Source: Photobacterium atrarenae
GTDB taxonomy: Bacteria > Pseudomonadota > Gammaproteobacteria > Enterobacterales > Vibrionaceae
Direction: 5' to 3'
Length of the DNA stretch: 64,000 nt
NCBI RefSeq assembly: GCF_024380015.1
Contig: NZ_CP101510.1
Span: 30,289-94,288, forward strand
The position numbers were made by a program, and so were the translations under genes. Shown piece after piece: positions 55,598 through 64,000 of the stretch (the stretch's first letter is position 1; every line of letters begins with the position of its first letter). The notes beneath the pieces were generated by a model. That model searched no databases and had not been told where the DNA came from. It worked only from the letters and a program-made list of their open reading frames with translations.

Positions 55598-56565
55598 TTA
55601 CACTAAATAGCTGACCCTAATAGTGCAACATTTGTGGTTCCGTGTGATGGTTTCATGCAGCGCATTCCACAGCCGCTCGATAACATTGACCCAAGGCGAA
55701 TAAACAGGCTGGAACAGCCAAATGAACTTGGGACTTTGTTTTAGCCAGGCTTGTGTTTTCCGGCTCTTATGAATGATGTAGTTATCCAGGATCAGCGTAA
55801 TCGTTTTTGCGCCACGATAGTGGCGCTTGAGCTTCTCTAACATTGCGATAAACAACTCTGAGTTTTTCTGTAGCTGCTGACATATAACACCTTGCCTGTT
55901 GCCGAATGAAGTGCGCCCGCAAGATAGTGTCTTTCATTTTTTCCCGGTGTGGGGACGTGTTTTTGCTGGCCTTTCATCACCCAATCAGCACTGATCTTAG
56001 GGTTTAAATCGATATCAACTTCATCTTCGTAAAAGACAGGGTGTCTTGCAGAGCAATTGGCTAAGGCCTGATTGATTTTATCTATCTTTTCAGTGCGATG
56101 CGGATCTCTGATACAGAGTGTTGGCGCTGCTCGTCGCCAAACAATGCCAGCTTTAGGTAACCAGCGACGGACAGTTGAGGCGGCAACAGATGAACGAAAC
56201 AATTTGTTCAATTCCAGTGTCAGTAGCTCGGTACTCCAGCGGCTTCGCTGATACCCTAAATCCTGTGGTGATAGCTGAATCAGAAGTACTAACATAGAAA
56301 GCATTTCATTCATGGGTAACAGCGGTGGACGGCCGGCATCCATAGATTTCAACCCGTCCATGCCACACTCAGTGAACCAGTTAATCCAGCGTGCGATAGA
56401 AGAGCGAGCAGCACCAGTCAGGGCATGAACTTCAACGATAGACTTACCATCATGCAGGGCAAGAAGTGCTATTAATCGACGGGCAAAACCTTTATCTGCT
56501 GTTGATTGAATCGCTTTGTGCATTCTTCGACGTTCCGAACGTGGAATCGGTGCTATGACGGCCAT
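55598..56565 (-). pseudogene. IS630-family transposase, frameshifted
   Basis: N-terminal helix-turn-helix (KSIVEVHALTGAARSSIARW), a second DNA-binding part (SSVAASTVRRWLPKAGIVWR), DDE residues in PVFYEDEVDIDL, ITLILDNYIIHKS and NVIERLWNALHE. Around 55850 the frame shifts (upstream frame ends in YRKTQSCLSQC where QKNSELF is expected). Inactive unless the shift is programmed. Confidence 0.85.
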
Positions 56566-56674
56566 TGCTCAGTCCTCTGCGTGGATATGATTTGGTGTGG
56601 TAACTGATCAGATCACACAATTTGGACTGAGTTCCCTTCCCTGAGAGATCTACTATTAGGAACAGCTATTTAGT
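55602..56674 (-). mobile_element. IS630-family element
   Basis: Near-perfect inverted ends actaaatagctg...cctaatagt (55602 onward) and its complement ending at 56674. About 1.07 kb, suited to the TA target of this family. It sits directly against the truncated resolvase gene. Confidence 0.75.
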
Positions 56675-56690
56675 AACACGGGGTGAATCC

Positions 56691-56993
56691 TCACCCCGCC
56701 TCTTCCCCTTTCGCCAATATCCGGCACACCTGCGATCGGCTGTAGCCGGTCGCTTCGGCCACTTCGCTCAGGCTCAGGCCTTTCTCATGGAGGTAGTAGT
56801 GCACCTTGCGGTGGCGCTCGGGGTCGGCCTGGCGGCCGCGGTATTTGCCTTCTTCCTTGGCGCGCTCAATCCCCTGGGCCTGGCGGTCACGCCGGGTGAT
56901 GTAGTCTTTGCGGGCTATGGCGGCCATCAGGTCGATCAGCATGTTGTTGATGGCATCGAGCACCGCTTTGATGACCGGGTCGTTGTGGGTCAT
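56691..56993 (-). pseudogene. Serine resolvase, C-terminal half only
   Basis: 100 residues nearly identical to the last half of the intact resolvase at 58202 (DAINNMLIDLMAAIARKDYI, GLSLSEVAEATGYSRSQVCR). It starts mid-domain at VIKAVLDA, so the catalytic N-terminus is gone. DNA identity to the other copy is high but not perfect, so this is a related allele and not a fresh duplication. Confidence 0.85.
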
Positions 56994-57008
56994 CCGCGTT
57001 GTGTCAGC

Positions 57009-57968
57009 TTAGGATGTTGAGGGATAAAATACGCCGGAAATCTTGCTGTTTTTCACAATGCTCACCGTGTGTTGTTGCCTGATGATGGATGTAAATTGTC
57101 GCTTAAAGGCCGTTGGGCTCAACTGTTTTTGGCTATGTTGGCGAATATAGATATTCATCCCGTCTTGGCTTAATAGCCAATTCAGTTGACGGTAGATGTA
57201 GCTGTGCTGATAGCTCTTGAGTTGTGTTCGTGAAAGCCAGCCGAGTAGCTCTTGGGCTCTGCTGTGAAGCAGAATGAGCCGCTCCATGGCTTCAGCTGCG
57301 TTACTTGGCGCTGGTCTGATTAATTTGGGCTTTTTGTTTTGACGTTCACGGTTTTCCTCGAACAGATCGCCCTGTTTCCATATCGGCTCAAAGTGTGCGA
57401 TACGATTCCGCAGCGAACCAATCAGCTCTAATCGAGCGTAAAGGATGTCCTGGTGTTTGATTTTTTTCCAATACCCTTCACTTTTTTGGCGGTGGTGGGG
57501 AATAACATTTGGAATGATCTTCCCCCATGGCACGGCACAGCCTTGTTTGTCCTGACGAATATCGAGCACTTTGGGCCAGAATCCATAGGTCATCCGCGAG
57601 ATCACATCATCATGGCTGAGAGCGGGTTGTTTGGGATGCCATTTTCCTTTTTTGAATCTGTGCGTGACAGTCAAAATTTTCTTTTCTGAGTGAGCATTCA
57701 GATCCAAAAAATTATACCAGTCATTGCTCAGCTTGGAACCGTTAGACTGGCCATTGTGATAGTGCTGGCTGAGTGCCCGGTGTATTTTGTTCCTGAGCGT
57801 GATCTCGACGATACCAATCAACCTGAAAAAAGCCGATGAAATGGCTTCGTTCCAACAGTAGTAACCATAGAGCGCTTTGGGTTCGTCGGGCTGAAAGAAA
57901 TGCTGGTAACTGGATAGCCGCGGTAGTGAGATATCATGTTGAAGTTGTTGGTAGTCTGCAGCTTGCAT
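57009..57968 (-). CDS. Abi-family (HEPN-like) protein
   Basis: 319 residues from the ATG at 57968 (MQAADYQQLQHDISLPRLSS); the frame opens 31 codons earlier. The start (SLPRLSSYQHFF), the YGYYCWNEAISSAFFRLIG block and the VEITLRNKIHRALSQHY helix match Abi-like proteins. LRNRIAHFEPIW has the R-x4-H form of HEPN RNases. Such proteins abort infection by phage, probably through RNA cleavage. Sits between two resolvase copies. Defence role is inferred. Confidence 0.75.
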   Translation of the reverse strand: MQAADYQQLQHDISLPRLSSYQHFFQPDEPKALYGYYCWNEAISSAFFRLIGIVEITLRNKIHRALSQHYHNGQSNGSKLSNDWYNFLDLNAHSEKKILTVTHRFKKGKWHPKQPALSHDDVISRMTYGFWPKVLDIRQDKQGCAVPWGKIIPNVIPHHRQKSEGYWKKIKHQDILYARLELIGSLRNRIAHFEPIWKQGDLFEENRERQNKKPKLIRPAPSNAAEAMERLILLHSRAQELLGWLSRTQLKSYQHSYIYRQLNWLLSQDGMNIYIRQHSQKQLSPTAFKRQFTSIIRQQHTVSIVKNSKISGVFYPSTS

Positions 57969-58079
57969 TATGTTGTTCGATCTCTTAGAATTGCCGTGTA
58001 AGCACTTGGAATACTTTTCAGGTAAGCTCTCGAAAGACAGCCCTTGCGAACTAAGTTGCAACGATTCTATCAGGAAAGC

Positions 58080-58098
58080 CCGCGAATAGCGGGCTTTT
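58080..58098 (-). other. Short hairpin upstream of the Abi gene
   Basis: agcccgcgaatagcgggct forms a tight stem (agcccgc/gcgggct), followed by T5 on the plus strand. It could end a transcript from the plus strand. No plus-strand gene lies before it. Confidence 0.45.
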
Positions 58099-58201
58099 TT
58101 GTATCTGTCATATCAAAAGCTTACCCTTCTCTCATACACGCTAACCCACCCTAAAAGGGCGAGTTGGCTAATGTTAATGAGCAAGGGGAAGTGTGACCAC
58201 C

Positions 58202-58837
58202 TCACCCCGTTTCCGTCCCCTTCGCCAATATCCGGCACACCTGCGATCGGCTGTAGCCGGTCGCTTCGGCGACTTCACTCAGGCTCAGGCCTTTCTCATG
58301 GCGGTAGTAATGCACCTTGCGGTGGCGTTCGGGGTCGGCCTGGCGGCCGCGGTATTTGCCTTCTTCTTTGGCGCGCTCAATTCCCTGAGCCTGGCGGTCA
58401 CGCCGGGTGATGTAGTCCTTGCGGGCCATGGCAGCCATCAGGTCGATCAGCATGTTGTTGATGGCATCGAGCACCGCTTTGATGATCGGATCGTTGTTGG
58501 TCATCCGCGCGCTGTCGATGGCCTGCCAGGAGGTCGGCACGTCCAGGCTGACAATCCGCAGCCCCTTCTGCTCGATGCTCTGCTTCAGGCTTTTCCAGTC
58601 GTTCTCGTTGAGACGGGTCAGGCGGTCGATGTTCTCAACCAGCAGGATGTCGTTGTCCTGGGTGTCGGTCAGCAGTCGTTGCAGTTCCGGGCGCTCAAGC
58701 TGGGCGCCGCTGACGTTCTCAATGTAGTAGCTGGCGATCCGCTGGTTGTGTTCAGCGGCAAAGCGGTTGAGGGTGTCTTTGGCCCGCTCGGCATTCTGCT
58801 CGTCGGTGGAGGCCCGCAGGTAAGCCCGGATGAACAT
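58202..58837 (-). CDS. Serine site-specific recombinase (resolvase)
   Basis: 211 residues with AAGGA before the ATG. The catalytic domain opens with FIRAYLRASTDEQNAERAKD (nucleophilic Ser in the RAST motif), ILLVENIDRLTRLNENDWKS supplies the conserved Arg region, and the C-terminal helix-turn-helix is GLSLSEVAEATGYSRSQVCR. Full length for a Tn3-type resolvase. The 220 bases before it, which would hold res sites, contain repeated gtcgc motifs. Confidence 0.9.
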   Translation of the reverse strand: MFIRAYLRASTDEQNAERAKDTLNRFAAEHNQRIASYYIENVSGAQLERPELQRLLTDTQDNDILLVENIDRLTRLNENDWKSLKQSIEQKGLRIVSLDVPTSWQAIDSARMTNNDPIIKAVLDAINNMLIDLMAAMARKDYITRRDRQAQGIERAKEEGKYRGRQADPERHRKVHYYRHEKGLSLSEVAEATGYSRSQVCRILAKGTETG

Positions 58838-59058
58838 CGGCGCGTCCTTGTGTCAAAAATGTCTTAAACGTCGCATATAAGTAGTCGCAAATCATGCTAT
58901 CGCATTTGAGTGGTCGCGTGAAGGGTTTTGTGCCGCAATCTACTGGTCGCAGTGGGGTATACCCAAATGAAAATGTTGATTGGTTAATTTTTGAACGCAA
59001 TGATGTTTTCCCCCGCTCACTTCCTATCCAGGGTGCTGAGCCAGGGGAAATAAAGTTG
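58838..59058. other. Possible res region of the resolvase
   Basis: About 220 bases upstream of the resolvase gene with repeated agtggtcgc/agtagtcgc/actggtcgc motifs near 58879, 58909 and 58942. Resolvase sites usually lie here. No matching transposase was seen. Confidence 0.4.
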
Positions 59059-59397
59059 TTATTCGGTTACCACTGAGGGCTCGCACAATTGATAGGTGAT
59101 GACAAAAAGCTCGTGGATGCCCGGATAGATGTCTGTAATCACCGTCTTTAATTCAGGCAGGGTCATATTCTCCTGTGCGGCATGAAATGTGGACAGTTCT
59201 TCAAATGCTATCGGCTCGACCGCAAGGATTTCCAGCTGGCAGAACACGCGGCCATCTTCAAATGTGGATACCTCGACTGTGGTGCCCGGAACATAATACT
59301 GCTCAGAAGCATCTCTGATGGTGATGGTTTTTTTGCCGCAGAGAATGTCAGCTTCAAACCGTTCAAAAAAGGTCATTGTGGTCGGGTTATTTATCAT
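59059..59397 (-). CDS. yqfB: YqfB-type ASCH-domain N4-acetylcytidine amidohydrolase
   Basis: 112 residues, matching E. coli YqfB (103). The conserved block FFERFEADILCGKKTITIRD holds the Lys/Thr active-site residues (Lys23 and Thr26 here, equal to Lys21 and Thr24 in E. coli). The catalytic Glu lies in AAQENMTLPELKTVITDIYPG. Hydrolyses N4-acetylcytidine to cytidine and acetate. A housekeeping type of gene, unusual company for mobile DNA. Confidence 0.9.
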   Translation of the reverse strand: MINNPTTMTFFERFEADILCGKKTITIRDASEQYYVPGTTVEVSTFEDGRVFCQLEILAVEPIAFEELSTFHAAQENMTLPELKTVITDIYPGIHELFVITYQLCEPSVVTE

Positions 59398-59517
59398 CGT
59401 GCCTTGTATGAATCGTAAGAGGTGATGGGGGGACGCGATTGAAACCAGAGACGGGTGACAATAGCCGATTTATGGGGCGATTCGGAGCGACTCCTGTATG
59501 CTGATCGCATTCTGTAA

Positions 59518-59940
59518 TTATCCTTGGAACTTCTGCTTTAATCCGCTGAGCATTGCCAGCGTGGTTGCGATCTGTTCATCGGAGATATCGAGCAGTATAT
59601 CTGATTCGATTTGTCGTAAGTGCTGGCGCAACACGGCGACTCGCCGGCGTCCGGCATCTGTCAGGTAGATATGCCGGGAGCGGCGATCCTGAAGATCGGT
59701 CTGCCGGATGATGTGGCCTCTCAGCTCGAGTGTCTCTAATAAGCGGACCAGGCTCGAACCCTCAATCTCGACGGAGGATGCCAGGGACTGTTGGTTGATG
59801 CCGTCGCCGAATTCATCGAGATGAAGTAAGGGAGTCCAGCTGATGTCATTGAACCCGGCTTGGGCCAGCTGCTGATCTAAGTGACGGCGCCATAAGTGGG
59901 CAATCACTGAAAACTGGATCCCGAATGTCTCTGTGCTCAT
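59518..59940 (-). CDS. MarR-family regulator
   Basis: 140 residues with a GGAGAGG Shine-Dalgarno. Winged helix (GINQQSLASSVEIEGSSLVR, ELRGHIIRQTDLQDRRSRHI with the wing Asp-Arg-Arg) flanked by dimer helices. Same strand as folP and the dioxygenases and 60 bases after folP, so possibly the last gene of that run. Confidence 0.85.
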   Translation of the reverse strand: MSTETFGIQFSVIAHLWRRHLDQQLAQAGFNDISWTPLLHLDEFGDGINQQSLASSVEIEGSSLVRLLETLELRGHIIRQTDLQDRRSRHIYLTDAGRRRVAVLRQHLRQIESDILLDISDEQIATTLAMLSGLKQKFQG

Positions 59941-60000
59941 GATCCTCTCCGGTGAAAATAGTCTGAGGCGACATCATTGGGTCTCAAAGGGAGCACCGGG

Positions 60001-60825
60001 TTACGCCTGCGCCAGGTGGCGGATGACGTTGAGTGCGTCAACGGTCTCGCCGACATCATGAACCCGGACGACCTTGGCGCCATTGAGTACGGAATACATC
60101 GCTGCCGCGACACTGCCGGTCGTGCGGTCATGGACCGCTTTACCGATCATCTCGCCAACCATCCGCTTACGTGACAATCCGACTAAGAGCGGATAGTCCA
60201 TTCCATATTCAATCCGGCACAGATGCTTCAGCAGGTGCATGTTCTGTTGGTGGGTTTTGCCGAAGCCAAACCCTGGGTCGAGCAGAATACGATTGCCGTC
60301 AATACCCGCCGCAATTAATTCATCTACTTTCTGGCGGAAAAAACGAGATACGTTCTGCAGAATATCGCGCTCTGCCACGGCGTTATGCATATGCGTGATA
60401 TCGCCATCCATGTGCATCACACAGAGTGCCGCGCCCGTATCAACGGCGCAGTCAATAGCATCGGTATTTCGGAAGCCATTAATATCATTCAGCAAATGCG
60501 CACCGGCGTCGCATGCTGCTTTCATCACGGCAGCCTTGTACGTATCGACTGAAATCATGACGTCAAATGAGTGCGCAATGCGCTCGATCACCGGACAGAT
60601 ACGATCCATCTCCGCTTGTTCGGAAATTGGGGTCCAGCCCGGCCGGGTCGACTCGCCGCCCACATCGATGATCGCCGCGCCTTGCTGAACCATCTGTTCA
60701 ACCCGGAACATTACGGGCTCATCACGGTGGCCATCGGAGAATGAGTCGGGGGTTATGTTTAATATCCCCATCACCTGCGGGGTAGATAAGTCGAGAGTTC
60801 GCTCTTTTGCGTGTAATAACATCAT
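60001..60825 (-). CDS. folP: Dihydropteroate synthase paralogue
   Basis: About 274 residues from the ATG-ATG at 60825/60822; AGGA lies just before, fitting the second ATG better. The longer frame upstream is not believed. All DHPS blocks are present: MGILNITPDSFSDG, IIDVGGESTRPG, MISVDTYKAA, LLNDINGFRN, LDPGFGFGKTHQQN and VGLSRKRM...VRVHDVGET. Joins pterin diphosphate and p-aminobenzoate in folate synthesis. The usual VDTSK is VDTYK here. Likely a second copy beside the chromosomal folP; a paralogue of this kind could alter sulfonamide sensitivity. Confidence 0.88.
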   Translation of the reverse strand: MMLLHAKERTLDLSTPQVMGILNITPDSFSDGHRDEPVMFRVEQMVQQGAAIIDVGGESTRPGWTPISEQAEMDRICPVIERIAHSFDVMISVDTYKAAVMKAACDAGAHLLNDINGFRNTDAIDCAVDTGAALCVMHMDGDITHMHNAVAERDILQNVSRFFRQKVDELIAAGIDGNRILLDPGFGFGKTHQQNMHLLKHLCRIEYGMDYPLLVGLSRKRMVGEMIGKAVHDRTTGSVAAAMYSVLNGAKVVRVHDVGETVDALNVIRHLAQA

Positions 60826-60863
60826 GGTCCTGTGCTTGCTAACGGATACGGGGCTGCGCGAGG

Positions 60864-61718
60864 TCAGCCGAAACGGAAGGCCGAGAGCCGGGTCTTGAGC
60901 ACTTCCTCGGAATAGACTTTGTGGCCCAGATCTTTCCCGGCGGCGCCGGCGGCTACCATCAGTGGGATGAGGTGCTCCTCGGCACCCGGCGGATGGCAGT
61001 GCTGAGCATAGGGGGCTGAACGATCCCATTGGCGCAGGGCCAGCGACCGCCGGTACGGCTCGGTGCCTACGACCAGGGTCAGCCAGTCATCAAAGGCTTT
61101 TGAGGGAGCGGTATAACGCGGATCGCCATAGCCCCGCATGTTATGGAAGCTCATGCCGCTGCCGATGATCAACACCCCTTCGTCCCGCAGCGAGGTCAGC
61201 GCCTGGCCGGCGGCCAGGTGCGCGGCCGCATCGTAGTCTCTGCGCAGCGACAGCTGGACCACTGGGATATCGGCCTCAGGGAACATCAGCTTCAGCGGAA
61301 TGAACATCCCGTGATCGAACCTTTGCGCGTCATCCGGCTGACAATCCAGTCCGGCCTCGGTCAGCAGGCGTGTGATCTGCGCTGCCAGCGCCGGTGAACC
61401 GGGCGCCGGGTAGGTGAGCTGATAGGTGTGGTCGGGAAACCCGAAGTAATCGTATTTCAGATGAGGATGCTCAGCGCTGATCACCCGAAACCCCGGGGAT
61501 TGCCAATGTGCTGAAATCATCAGGATCGCCCGGGGACGGGCCGGCAAGGTGGCCGCCACCCCTTTGAGAAATTCGGCCATGGCATCCCAGGTGTCGGTAG
61601 GCTCCCACGCCATGAAGAAACAGGGGCCGGCGCCGTGGGGAATAAACATCACCGGCTGGGTGATCTGATCGGCCCGGGGATCGTGTGCCGGTGCCATAGG
61701 GGCGGTACTGAAATGCAT
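60864..61718 (-). CDS. LigB-type extradiol dioxygenase, copy 2
   Basis: 284 residues with GAAGGAG upstream. Class III extradiol ring-cleavage (DODA/YgiD) fold: PVMFIPHGAGPCFFM with the first metal His, ILMISAHWQSPGF with the second, RFDHGMFIPLKLMFPEADIP, LIIGSGMSFHNM. Uses a divalent metal to open catechol-type rings, for example DOPA. Roughly two-thirds identical to its neighbour, so a tandem duplicate. 38 bases upstream of folP. Confidence 0.88.
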   Translation of the reverse strand: MHFSTAPMAPAHDPRADQITQPVMFIPHGAGPCFFMAWEPTDTWDAMAEFLKGVAATLPARPRAILMISAHWQSPGFRVISAEHPHLKYDYFGFPDHTYQLTYPAPGSPALAAQITRLLTEAGLDCQPDDAQRFDHGMFIPLKLMFPEADIPVVQLSLRRDYDAAAHLAAGQALTSLRDEGVLIIGSGMSFHNMRGYGDPRYTAPSKAFDDWLTLVVGTEPYRRSLALRQWDRSAPYAQHCHPPGAEEHLIPLMVAAGAAGKDLGHKVYSEEVLKTRLSAFRFG

Positions 61719-61857
61719 GGGAGCTGCTCCTTCATCTGTTCCGTTGAGAATATAAATCTGATGTTACATGCCGTATTTTTTACCAATGGTGTGAACTGCC
61801 TGAATTATTTCATCGGTTTGCTGCGTCGGCTGAGCAGTAGCGATGGGGCCCGGCTGC

Positions 61858-62688
61858 TCAGCCAAAGCGAAAGGCTGACAACCGGACTTGCATCACCTGC
61901 GCCGAAAAAACCTTGTGGCCGCTGTCTGTACCGGCTGCACCGGCAGCAACCATCAGCGGCAAGAGGTGCTCTTCGTCGCCGGGAGGGTGGCACTGCAAGG
62001 CTGCTGGGGCTTGTGTCCACTGGCACAATGCAGCCTCTCGACGTGCGCTGTCGGCGCCGATAGCCCCGGTTAGCCAGTCGTCAAACGCGGCTGAAGGGGC
62101 GCTGAATTGTGCATTGCCATACCCACGCATGTTGTGAAAGCTCATGCCGCTGCCGATGATCAACACGCCTTCATCCCGTAACGGCGCCAGCGCCCGGCCG
62201 GCTGCAAGGTGTAACGCCGGATCCAGGCTGCTTTGCAGCGAGAGCTGCACCACCGGGATATCGGCTTCGGGGAACATCAGTTTCAGCGGTACGAATACGC
62301 CGTGATCAAAGCATTGTCCGGGATCGGGCTGGCAGTCCAGACCTGCTTGGGAAAGCCGCGCTCCGATTTCTCCGGCCAGTTGGGGTGAGCCGGGGGCCGG
62401 GTAGCGAAGCCGGTAGGTATGGGCCGGAAAACCATAGAAATCGTAGTTCAGCTCGGGCTGTTCAGTGGCGCTCACACGAAACCCTGTCGTTTGCCAGTGG
62501 GCAGAAATGATCAGGATCGCACGGGGGCGGGCCGGCAGTGTATGAGGGAGCGCTTCAAGAGAGCGGGCCATGGCATCCCAGATACCGGCGGGTTTCCAGT
62601 CCATGAAAAAGCAGGGACCAGCACCGTGGGGAATAAACAAAACCGGCTGAGTGGCGCGTTCTGTTTTAGTTTCTGTGAGGGACATCAT
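61858..62688 (-). CDS. LigB-type extradiol dioxygenase, copy 1
   Basis: 276 residues, AAGGTG before the ATG. Same blocks as its neighbour: PVLFIPHGAGPCFFM, ILIISAHWQTTGF, CFDHGVFVPLKLMFPEADIP, LIIGSGMSFHNMRG. First gene of a minus-strand run (dioxygenase, dioxygenase, folP, marR) and divergent from a LysR regulator 108 bases away, so probably LysR-controlled. Substrate not known. Confidence 0.9.
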   Translation of the reverse strand: MMSLTETKTERATQPVLFIPHGAGPCFFMDWKPAGIWDAMARSLEALPHTLPARPRAILIISAHWQTTGFRVSATEQPELNYDFYGFPAHTYRLRYPAPGSPQLAGEIGARLSQAGLDCQPDPGQCFDHGVFVPLKLMFPEADIPVVQLSLQSSLDPALHLAAGRALAPLRDEGVLIIGSGMSFHNMRGYGNAQFSAPSAAFDDWLTGAIGADSARREAALCQWTQAPAALQCHPPGDEEHLLPLMVAAGAAGTDSGHKVFSAQVMQVRLSAFRFG

Positions 62689-62796
62689 GATTCACCTTGA
62701 AACCTTTGCATTACTTTGAACGGACACTAACGCATTCACTCAGAAGTGAGAACCTATAATAAATGCGTAACAGTTTTAACCAGGAGTGTGAAATAG

Positions 62797-63699
62797 ATGT
62801 TGGACCGTATTACCGGTATGCGGGTTTTCATGGCAGCCTCGGCACAGGGCAGCTTGTCAGCAGCGGGGCGCTCCTTGGGCATGTCGCCGACGATGGCCAC
62901 CAAACATATGGACGCCCTCGAAACCCGCTTGGGGGTTAAGTTGTTGCACCGCACTACGCGGCGGCTGTCGCTGACTGATTCCGGCACAGATTACCTGGAA
63001 GCTTGCCGGCGGATCCTGAAGGAGCTTGACGAAGCAGAATCGGAAATTGCGGCTCAGCGTGTTGAAGCGGTCGGACGTTTACGGATCAATTTACCGTTCT
63101 CGTTTGGCATTCAGTTTATCGCACCGTTAATGCCGGCCTTCAGTCGCCGCTATCCCCAGGTTGAGGTTGAGCTGGGGTTGAGTGATAGCCAGCAGGATTT
63201 GATCCGGGAGGGATGGGATTTGATGATCCGGATTGGCCATCTGGCCGACAGCTCGCTCAAAGCCCGGCGTCTGGGCAACACCGCAATGCTGGTTTGTGCA
63301 TCACCAGACTATCTGGCCCGTTACGGCACGCCACAAAGTGTTGCGGACTTGTCCGGCCATAATTGCCTGAGCTATTCCCTTGCGCCCTGGCAGGGGCGGG
63401 GATTTTGGTCTTTTGGCCGGGAAGGTGAAATTCAGGTACCGGTGCAGGGTAACCTCCAGGCCAACAGCGGTGATGCTTTGCTGGCAGCTGCGCTGGGCGG
63501 GCAAGGCATGATTTATCAGCCGGATTTTATTGTCCGGGAAGCGCTGGCCCGGGGAGAGCTGATCGCGCTGGAACTCGATCAGGCAATGTTTGACTTGGGG
63601 GGGATTTATATCCTGTTCCCGCCGGATCGCCGCCCGCCCGCCAAGGTTCGGGCCATGATTGACTTCCTGGTCGCCTCGATCTCCCCGCCGTCTGCCTAG
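62797..63699 (+). CDS. LysR-family regulator
   Basis: 300 residues with AGGAG upstream. N-terminal winged helix (MRVFMAASAQGSLSAAGRSL, MSPTMATKHMDALETRLGVK) and the periplasmic-binding-like effector domain (LRINLPFSFGIQFIAPLMPA). Divergent from the dioxygenase genes, the classic LysR arrangement. Closed by a strong hairpin. Confidence 0.92.
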   Translation: MLDRITGMRVFMAASAQGSLSAAGRSLGMSPTMATKHMDALETRLGVKLLHRTTRRLSLTDSGTDYLEACRRILKELDEAESEIAAQRVEAVGRLRINLPFSFGIQFIAPLMPAFSRRYPQVEVELGLSDSQQDLIREGWDLMIRIGHLADSSLKARRLGNTAMLVCASPDYLARYGTPQSVADLSGHNCLSYSLAPWQGRGFWSFGREGEIQVPVQGNLQANSGDALLAAALGGQGMIYQPDFIVREALARGELIALELDQAMFDLGGIYILFPPDRRPPAKVRAMIDFLVASISPPSA

Positions 63700-63767
63700 T
63701 AGGGTAATTGGTTAACCATTTATAGGCGGGTATTCTTGCTCGCATTGTCTTATTTCAACCTGTATCG

Positions 63768-63810
63768 CATGGGCCGCTATTTATCGGGTTCCGATAAATA
63801 GCGGCCCATG
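63768..63810 (+). terminator. Perfect 20-bp hairpin after lysR
   Basis: catgggccgctatttatcgg (63768-63787), loop gtt, perfect complement to 63810, then a T-containing run. It lies 68 bases after the lysR stop. Strong enough to act in both directions. Confidence 0.75.
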
Positions 63811-64000
63811 TCGTCATTTTTATTGATTTTCCAAGTGCGTTTTCCTGCCGGTGGTTGACGCTCTCGGGATTCAATTTGGTTAACCACGATCACATTTATG
63901 CCGATATTGGTTGATCAATGTTCAACTTTTAACCTCATTGGGTGGCCAATTTGAGGTGGAGTCATATGATTGACGGGACCATTGCATAAGGAGATACAAG
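63811..64000. other. Upstream region of the next gene, cut by the window
   Basis: The window ends in aaggagatacaag, a Shine-Dalgarno with no gene in sight. A 7-codon ATG frame at 63966 ending in taaggag could be a leader peptide. Confidence 0.4.

Noticed and set aside
60826..61029. 68-codon N-terminal extension of folP
   Set aside because: It overlaps the dioxygenase gene, is Arg/Ser-rich and is absent in dihydropteroate synthases. The start at 60825/60822 fits the family.

Overview
The window reads as the replication and partition region, plus accessory DNA, of a large plasmid or chromid of a marine gammaproteobacterium. Vibrionaceae (Photobacterium, Grimontia or Vibrio type) is my best guess. 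It rests on the P1-like Rep/Par backbone, the many c-di-GMP and chemotaxis genes, a YqfB-type ASCH protein and the insertion sequences. The genus is inferred, not proven. No rRNA, tRNA or CRISPR array was seen.

Layout. (1) 1-4650: three minus-strand c-di-GMP genes, one cut by the window edge; one forms an operon with a periplasmic partner. (2) 5130-9200: the replicon core. It holds an iteron-binding Rep initiator, an origin with seven phased iterons, an AT-rich GATC segment and a DnaA box, then a P1-type parA-parB operon behind a 36-bp palindrome. (3) 9230-17000: a hipB-like antitoxin gene with a wrecked hipA, then three copies of an 80-bp P1-type parS centromere at 9761, 13011 and 16865. Cargo lies between them: a large lipoprotein, a penicillin-V-acylase-like hydrolase, a diguanylate cyclase and a broken IS110. 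(4) 16970-24430: a frameshifted Ca/Na antiporter, a lipoprotein, small membrane and regulatory genes, and a MobI-like gene pair with a repeat-bearing upstream region that could be oriT. (5) 24455-27480: a decayed IS21-family element with a 5-bp target duplication and a truncated resolvase. (6) 27790-37104: two chemoreceptors (one with an in-frame amber codon), small operons and a CHASE4-like/PAS/GGDEF/EAL protein. (7) 37820-41167: a Fic AMP-transferase and a complete rcnR/rcnA nickel-cobalt efflux pair with two tandem operators. (8) 41200-50740: hypothetical genes, and the two ends of a destroyed umuDC operon (umuD start at 44331, umuC tail near 50740). Between these ends lie a PAS chemoreceptor split by an IS3 element, a response regulator and an IS256 fragment. 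(9) 50900-54700: a DUF3861 gene, a HlyD/MFS efflux pair behind a 19-bp palindrome, and a TetR repressor gene downstream of a nine-unit octanucleotide repeat. (10) 55000-59060: a small hypothetical gene, an IS630 relic, and an Abi-like gene between a truncated and an intact serine-resolvase gene. (11) 59059-64000: yqfB, a MarR regulator, a folP paralogue, two tandem LigB-type dioxygenases and a divergent LysR regulator.

How it works together. Rep and ParAB keep the replicon. Five c-di-GMP enzymes and three chemoreceptor loci suggest a sensing and lifestyle load carried near the origin. Metal efflux, drug efflux, Fic and Abi genes are typical accessory functions. Many loci are visibly decaying (hipA, umuDC, the antiporter, two chemoreceptors and most transposases). 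The Rep, ParA, ParB and RcnRA reading frames and their sites look intact.
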